Assembly (NCBI RefSeq): GCF_021023085.1
Contig: NZ_PGCK01000003.1
Coordinates: 124,001-188,000 of the forward strand
Length of the DNA: 64,000 bases
Origin: Methanooceanicella nereidis
GTDB lineage: Archaea; Halobacteriota; Methanocellia; Methanocellales; Methanocellaceae
Reading direction: 5' to 3'
Within the stretch, counting starts at the first letter, position 1. Each line of letters begins with the position of its first letter. The position numbers and the translations under genes are program-made. The notes below the pieces were generated by a model. The model ran no database searches. It was given only the letters and a program-made list of their open reading frames with translations, and was not told the origin of the DNA. Shown piece after piece: positions 60,923 through 64,000 of this stretch.

Positions 60923-61903
60923 TTGAAGATAGTCATTTCAGAGCCGATATATCTGACCGAGAAATACAAGAGCAGGTTAAAAGCTCTGGGCGATATCGAC
61001 ACCTACGATAGCATGCCTGCCTCTGAGGACGAATTCATAAAGAGAATAAAAGATGCGGAGATCGTGATCGCCGGAAGATATGGCTTTACCGGTGAATCGA
61101 TCCGCAAAGCTCCCGGCCTGAGGATGATAGCCCTCTGGCAGACGGGCTACGATAACGTGGACCTGAAGGCTGCTACCGGGCAGGGTATTGTCGTGTCCAA
61201 CGTGCCTGATTATGCCTTTGACTCAGTAGCAGAATATGCGTTCGCCCTGATGCTGAACCTGCTGCGAAAGGTCGACAAGGCGGACAAAGAACTGCATAGA
61301 GGCATGTTCGACTGGAGGCGCTATATGGGAAGCGAACTATTGAATAAGACCATCGGCGTCCTGGGGCTGGGCGATATCGGCAATAGGGTGGTACAGATCG
61401 CCCACGGCTTCAATATGAACGTGCTTGCAGTCACGGCCCACCCCAGCCCCGAGCGGGCGAAAGCGCTGGGCCTGGAGTTCGTGGACCTCGATACATTGCT
61501 CGCGAGGTCTGACATCGTTACCCTGCATCTGCCCCTTACCAGCAAGACCGAGCATATGATAGGCGCACGTGAGATCGCCAGGATGAAGCCGACCGCGATT
61601 TTGATCAACACTGCCCGTGGAAAGATCGTGGACGAGCGCGCGCTCATCAGTGCGTTGAAAGAAAAACGTATAGCAGGAGCCGGGCTGGATGTCTTCGAGA
61701 CAGAGCCACTGCCCATGGACAGCCCCCTCATGGAGCTGGACAATGTGGTGCTCACCCCCCATATAGCTTTCCTTACCCGGGAATCGGTAGACGATTGTAC
61801 CCGTGTAACGGTTGAGAACGTTGAGATGTTTATCCGGGGGCGTCCTCAAAATGTCGTAAATCGTGCCGTCATCGCAGAAAGAGGCCAGGAGAGCGTTGCC
61901 TGA
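60923..61903 (+). CDS. D-2-hydroxyacid dehydrogenase (glyoxylate/hydroxypyruvate reductase-like)
   Basis: A 326-residue NAD-dependent D-2-hydroxyacid dehydrogenase: LRMIALWQTGYDNVDLKAATGQGI, VLGLGDIGNRVVQIAHGF, DIVTLHLPLTSKTEHMI, INTARGKIVDERALISALKEKRIAGAGLDVFETEPL and LTPHIAFLTRESVDD with the active His. It lacks the ACT domain of SerA. The TTG at 60923 has AAGGTGA five bases upstream; the frame is open to ATG 60881. Likely reduces glyoxylate or hydroxypyruvate; coupling with the adjacent PEP synthase paralogue is suggested only by position. Confidence 0.9.
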   Translation: MKIVISEPIYLTEKYKSRLKALGDIDTYDSMPASEDEFIKRIKDAEIVIAGRYGFTGESIRKAPGLRMIALWQTGYDNVDLKAATGQGIVVSNVPDYAFDSVAEYAFALMLNLLRKVDKADKELHRGMFDWRRYMGSELLNKTIGVLGLGDIGNRVVQIAHGFNMNVLAVTAHPSPERAKALGLEFVDLDTLLARSDIVTLHLPLTSKTEHMIGAREIARMKPTAILINTARGKIVDERALISALKEKRIAGAGLDVFETEPLPMDSPLMELDNVVLTPHIAFLTRESVDDCTRVTVENVEMFIRGRPQNVVNRAVIAERGQESVA

Positions 61904-62171
61904 TCGATGCCCGCCACATAGCCCGTATAGCCGTATGATAATATAACGGATATTCCGGGCCGGGGACAGAAACTCTATCCGCCGGCTGATGTGCACAACG
62001 ATCGTAGATGACGCCAGAAGAACATCGACGATGACCGGCAATTCTTCTCCGCATGCCGCAAACTCGCGCCTGCTCTCGGAGCCTACATGATACCCGGCAC
62101 GTATACTCCACTGATATGGGGATCATATCCTCAGTCCCGAAGCATAGCCACCGGCCCGGTCATCAGGCGGA

Positions 62172-63368
62172 TCATACCACTATCATTTTTTCCGAAAGCG
62201 CCGCTACTCCCGGAAGTGTCTCGCCTGAAAGGAACTTTAAGGTTGCCCCGCCGCCGGTGGAGACGTGTGACATTTTATCTTCCAGCCCCATCTTCGTCAC
62301 CGCCTCGACCGTGGAACCGCCACCGATGACAGTAACGGCGTCAAGCTTTGACATTACCGTGGCCATTGCATGCGTCCCGTGTGAAAATTCCTGTATCTCG
62401 AACACACCCATCGGGCCATTCCAGAATACTGTTTTACACTCTTTTAAAGCCTGCGAAAAATCAGATATGGTACGCGGACCGATATCAGCGATGGCCCAGC
62501 CGTCCGGTATATCGCTCACCGGAACAGTCCGTGTTCCTGAACTGCCATGGATATCTTCAGTGATGACCACATCCACCGGCAAAAAAAGCCTGACATCAAG
62601 AGACTTTGCTTTTTCCTTCAGATCCCGGACATATTGCAGCCTGTCATTTTCCACAAGCGATTTCCCGACCCTGTAACCTTCGCTTTTTAAAAATGTCGCA
62701 GCCATGCCGCCGCCTATGATCAACAAGTCCACCCTGTTAATGATATTCTCCATGAATCCAAGCTTATCGCTCACTTTCGCCCCACCCATCATCGCGGCAA
62801 AAGGCTTCTCAGGTCTTTCCAGAAGCTTTCCAAGCTTTACGAGCTCATTTTCCATTAAAAGCCCTGCAACCGCCGGGAGGTGTTTTGGTATCCCTACTAT
62901 TGAAGCGTGCGAACGATGGCTTACGCTGAACGCGTCGTTGACATAGACCTCTCCGAGACGTGAAAGGGCCCTTGCAAAGCCGGGATCGTTCTCTTTCTCA
63001 CCAGGGTGGAAACGCAGGTTCTCGAGCAGTACCACGTCGCCATCATGCATTTTCGACACCGCATTTTCGACATCCGGGCCGATACAATCCTTCATAGCTC
63101 TCACCGGCCTGCTTATCAGCTCTGATAAACGTTTAGCCACTGGCGCCAGCCTCAACGATTCTTCAACCTTACCATGAGGCCGGTCCAGATGTGAGCAAAT
63201 GATGATCTTTGCATGCTTATCTATAAGGTATTTTATTGTCGGAAGGCATGCACGGATACGGGTGTCATCTCCAATAATGCCATCACTGTTCATCGGCACG
63301 TTAAAATCGACCCGTACCAGCACTCTTTTCGAAGTAACATCGATATCTTTCACGGTCTTTATAGTCAT
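62172..63368 (-). CDS. pgk: phosphoglycerate kinase
   Basis: A 398-residue PGK: KRVLVRVDFNVPMNSDG, ICSHLDRPHGK, LLENLRFHPGEKENDP, FAAMMGGAKVSDKLGFMENI, VFWNGPMGVFE and the nucleotide loop VIGGGSTVEAVTKMG near the C-terminus. Converts 1,3-bisphosphoglycerate and 3-phosphoglycerate. AGGTGATGT precedes the ATG. It converges on the hydroxyacid dehydrogenase gene with a 268-base gap that shows no further feature. Confidence 0.96.
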   Translation of the reverse strand: MTIKTVKDIDVTSKRVLVRVDFNVPMNSDGIIGDDTRIRACLPTIKYLIDKHAKIIICSHLDRPHGKVEESLRLAPVAKRLSELISRPVRAMKDCIGPDVENAVSKMHDGDVVLLENLRFHPGEKENDPGFARALSRLGEVYVNDAFSVSHRSHASIVGIPKHLPAVAGLLMENELVKLGKLLERPEKPFAAMMGGAKVSDKLGFMENIINRVDLLIIGGGMAATFLKSEGYRVGKSLVENDRLQYVRDLKEKAKSLDVRLFLPVDVVITEDIHGSSGTRTVPVSDIPDGWAIADIGPRTISDFSQALKECKTVFWNGPMGVFEIQEFSHGTHAMATVMSKLDAVTVIGGGSTVEAVTKMGLEDKMSHVSTGGGATLKFLSGETLPGVAALSEKMIVV

Positions 63369-63930
63369 CTACATCACCTGGATCTTTTGCGGGACACTCT
63401 TTTCGAGCTTAGTGACTTAAATCGAAGCCATATTGGCCGAATTGTATTATGGACTATAATATCACCGGGCTTTTTCCGCCCCCTCCGGATGACAGTCACA
63501 GAACTAATGCCGCTGCCAGCCGGAAACCCGTTGATTTTAAATGTCCATCGCCATTCCGGCCGCCGTAGTCCATCCCCGTCCCGACCCTGAAACTTAACGT
63601 TCAGCCAGACCTATTTTTCGGGCGATTTCCATGATTCGACCGATTAAGATATTTTGTTGTGTGTATAACTATTTTTATCGCGTTTAGGACAAATGGGGCG
63701 CGGCGGTGTCGTGTCCCTGCCGGTATAATGGCGAGACTAAGCGGGCTGTTCTCAACGAACTATATTTTTTCCGGTTTTCACTCTTAAAATATGATATCGA
63801 TCGGCCAGGGCAGAACGGCTTACAGCTATAGTAAAAGTACGCTGGCAAAACGAAAAAGACATTTAATTCTAAAAATTCATCACATGATTATCAATCGCCG
63901 GATATTGCTGTCCGGCCCGGGGATGTTACG
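63369..63930. other. intergenic region upstream of pgk and of the last partial gene
   Basis: 560 bases between divergent starts. AT-rich stretches (for example AGATATTTTGTTG near 63646 and ACATTTAATTCTAAAAATT near 63860) may hold promoters for the two flanking genes. No RNA, repeat or convincing frame was found. Confidence 0.4.
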
Positions 63931-64000
63931 ATGGGCCAGAGTAAGATCACACTTAAAAAGCATACGAAGTCTACGAATATCATGGGTGCGCTTGTCATCC
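63931..64000 (+). CDS. partial gene, start only
   Basis: An open frame beginning ATG at 63931 and running off the window end: MGQSKITLKKHTKS, then TNIMGALVI. GGGGATG lies about eight bases upstream as ribosome site. The basic start followed by hydrophobic residues would fit an N-terminal membrane helix, but 23 codons are too few to name it. Confidence 0.4.
   Translation, partial: MGQSKITLKKHTKSTNIMGALVI

Overview
The window comes from a euryarchaeon and most likely from a methanogen. MfnA (methanofuran pathway), an archaeal-type ThrS with its own editing domain, a stand-alone GMP synthase ATPase subunit, a type II GAPDH, an archaeal-type Hpt and a minimal SufBC pair all point that way. A Methanocella-like genus is my guess from overall gene content and cannot be proven here. 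No rRNA and no CRISPR array were seen. There is one tRNA gene (Glu, UUC).

Layout. 1-3.0 kb: a tightly coupled cluster of two MinD/Mrp ATPases with ferredoxin inserts, a NifX-like protein, a DUF134 regulator and small Cys/Gly-rich proteins, resembling the anaerobe 'orange protein' neighbourhoods. 3.4-18.5 kb: a 15-kb, one-strand contractile injection system (phage-tail-like particle): sheath, tube, tail chaperone with an apparent -1 frameshift, tape measure, hub, spike, PAAR tip, gp25, baseplate J, tail protein I and a Pvc16/DUF4255-like last gene. It lacks capsid, terminase, integrase and any AAA+ ATPase. Between hub and spike sit four accessory genes, including a zinc-dependent phospholipase C-like protein and a peptidoglycan-binding-domain protein; these are cargo candidates. 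The hub itself carries a ~355-residue coiled-coil tail.

18.5-31.2 kb: accessory and stress genes (PKD surface protein, flavin reductase, GNAT, Na+/H+ antiporter, MsrA-MsrB, TupA) and a 1,755-bp transposase-less element with perfect 30-bp terminal inverted repeats and a 14-bp target duplication. That element carries an AlkZ-like winged-helix protein and sits flush against the 3' end of tRNA-Glu. 31.2-35.1 kb: an acetate-CoA ligase flanked by unusual non-coding DNA: a run of strong Shine-Dalgarno motifs with micro-ORFs on one side and a ~600-bp near-continuous palindrome on the other.

35-52.4 kb: housekeeping genes (ThrS, two flavodoxins, GuaAB, ArgD, SufCB, and an HTH-ppsA-mfnA-hpt operon with two operator-like palindromes, SerA). 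52.5-63.4 kb: a P-type H+-ATPase followed by GAPDH, enolase, a second PEP synthase whose catalytic Cys is Asp, a 2-hydroxyacid dehydrogenase and phosphoglycerate kinase. This looks like a clustered lower-glycolysis/gluconeogenesis set. The window ends in the first codons of another gene.
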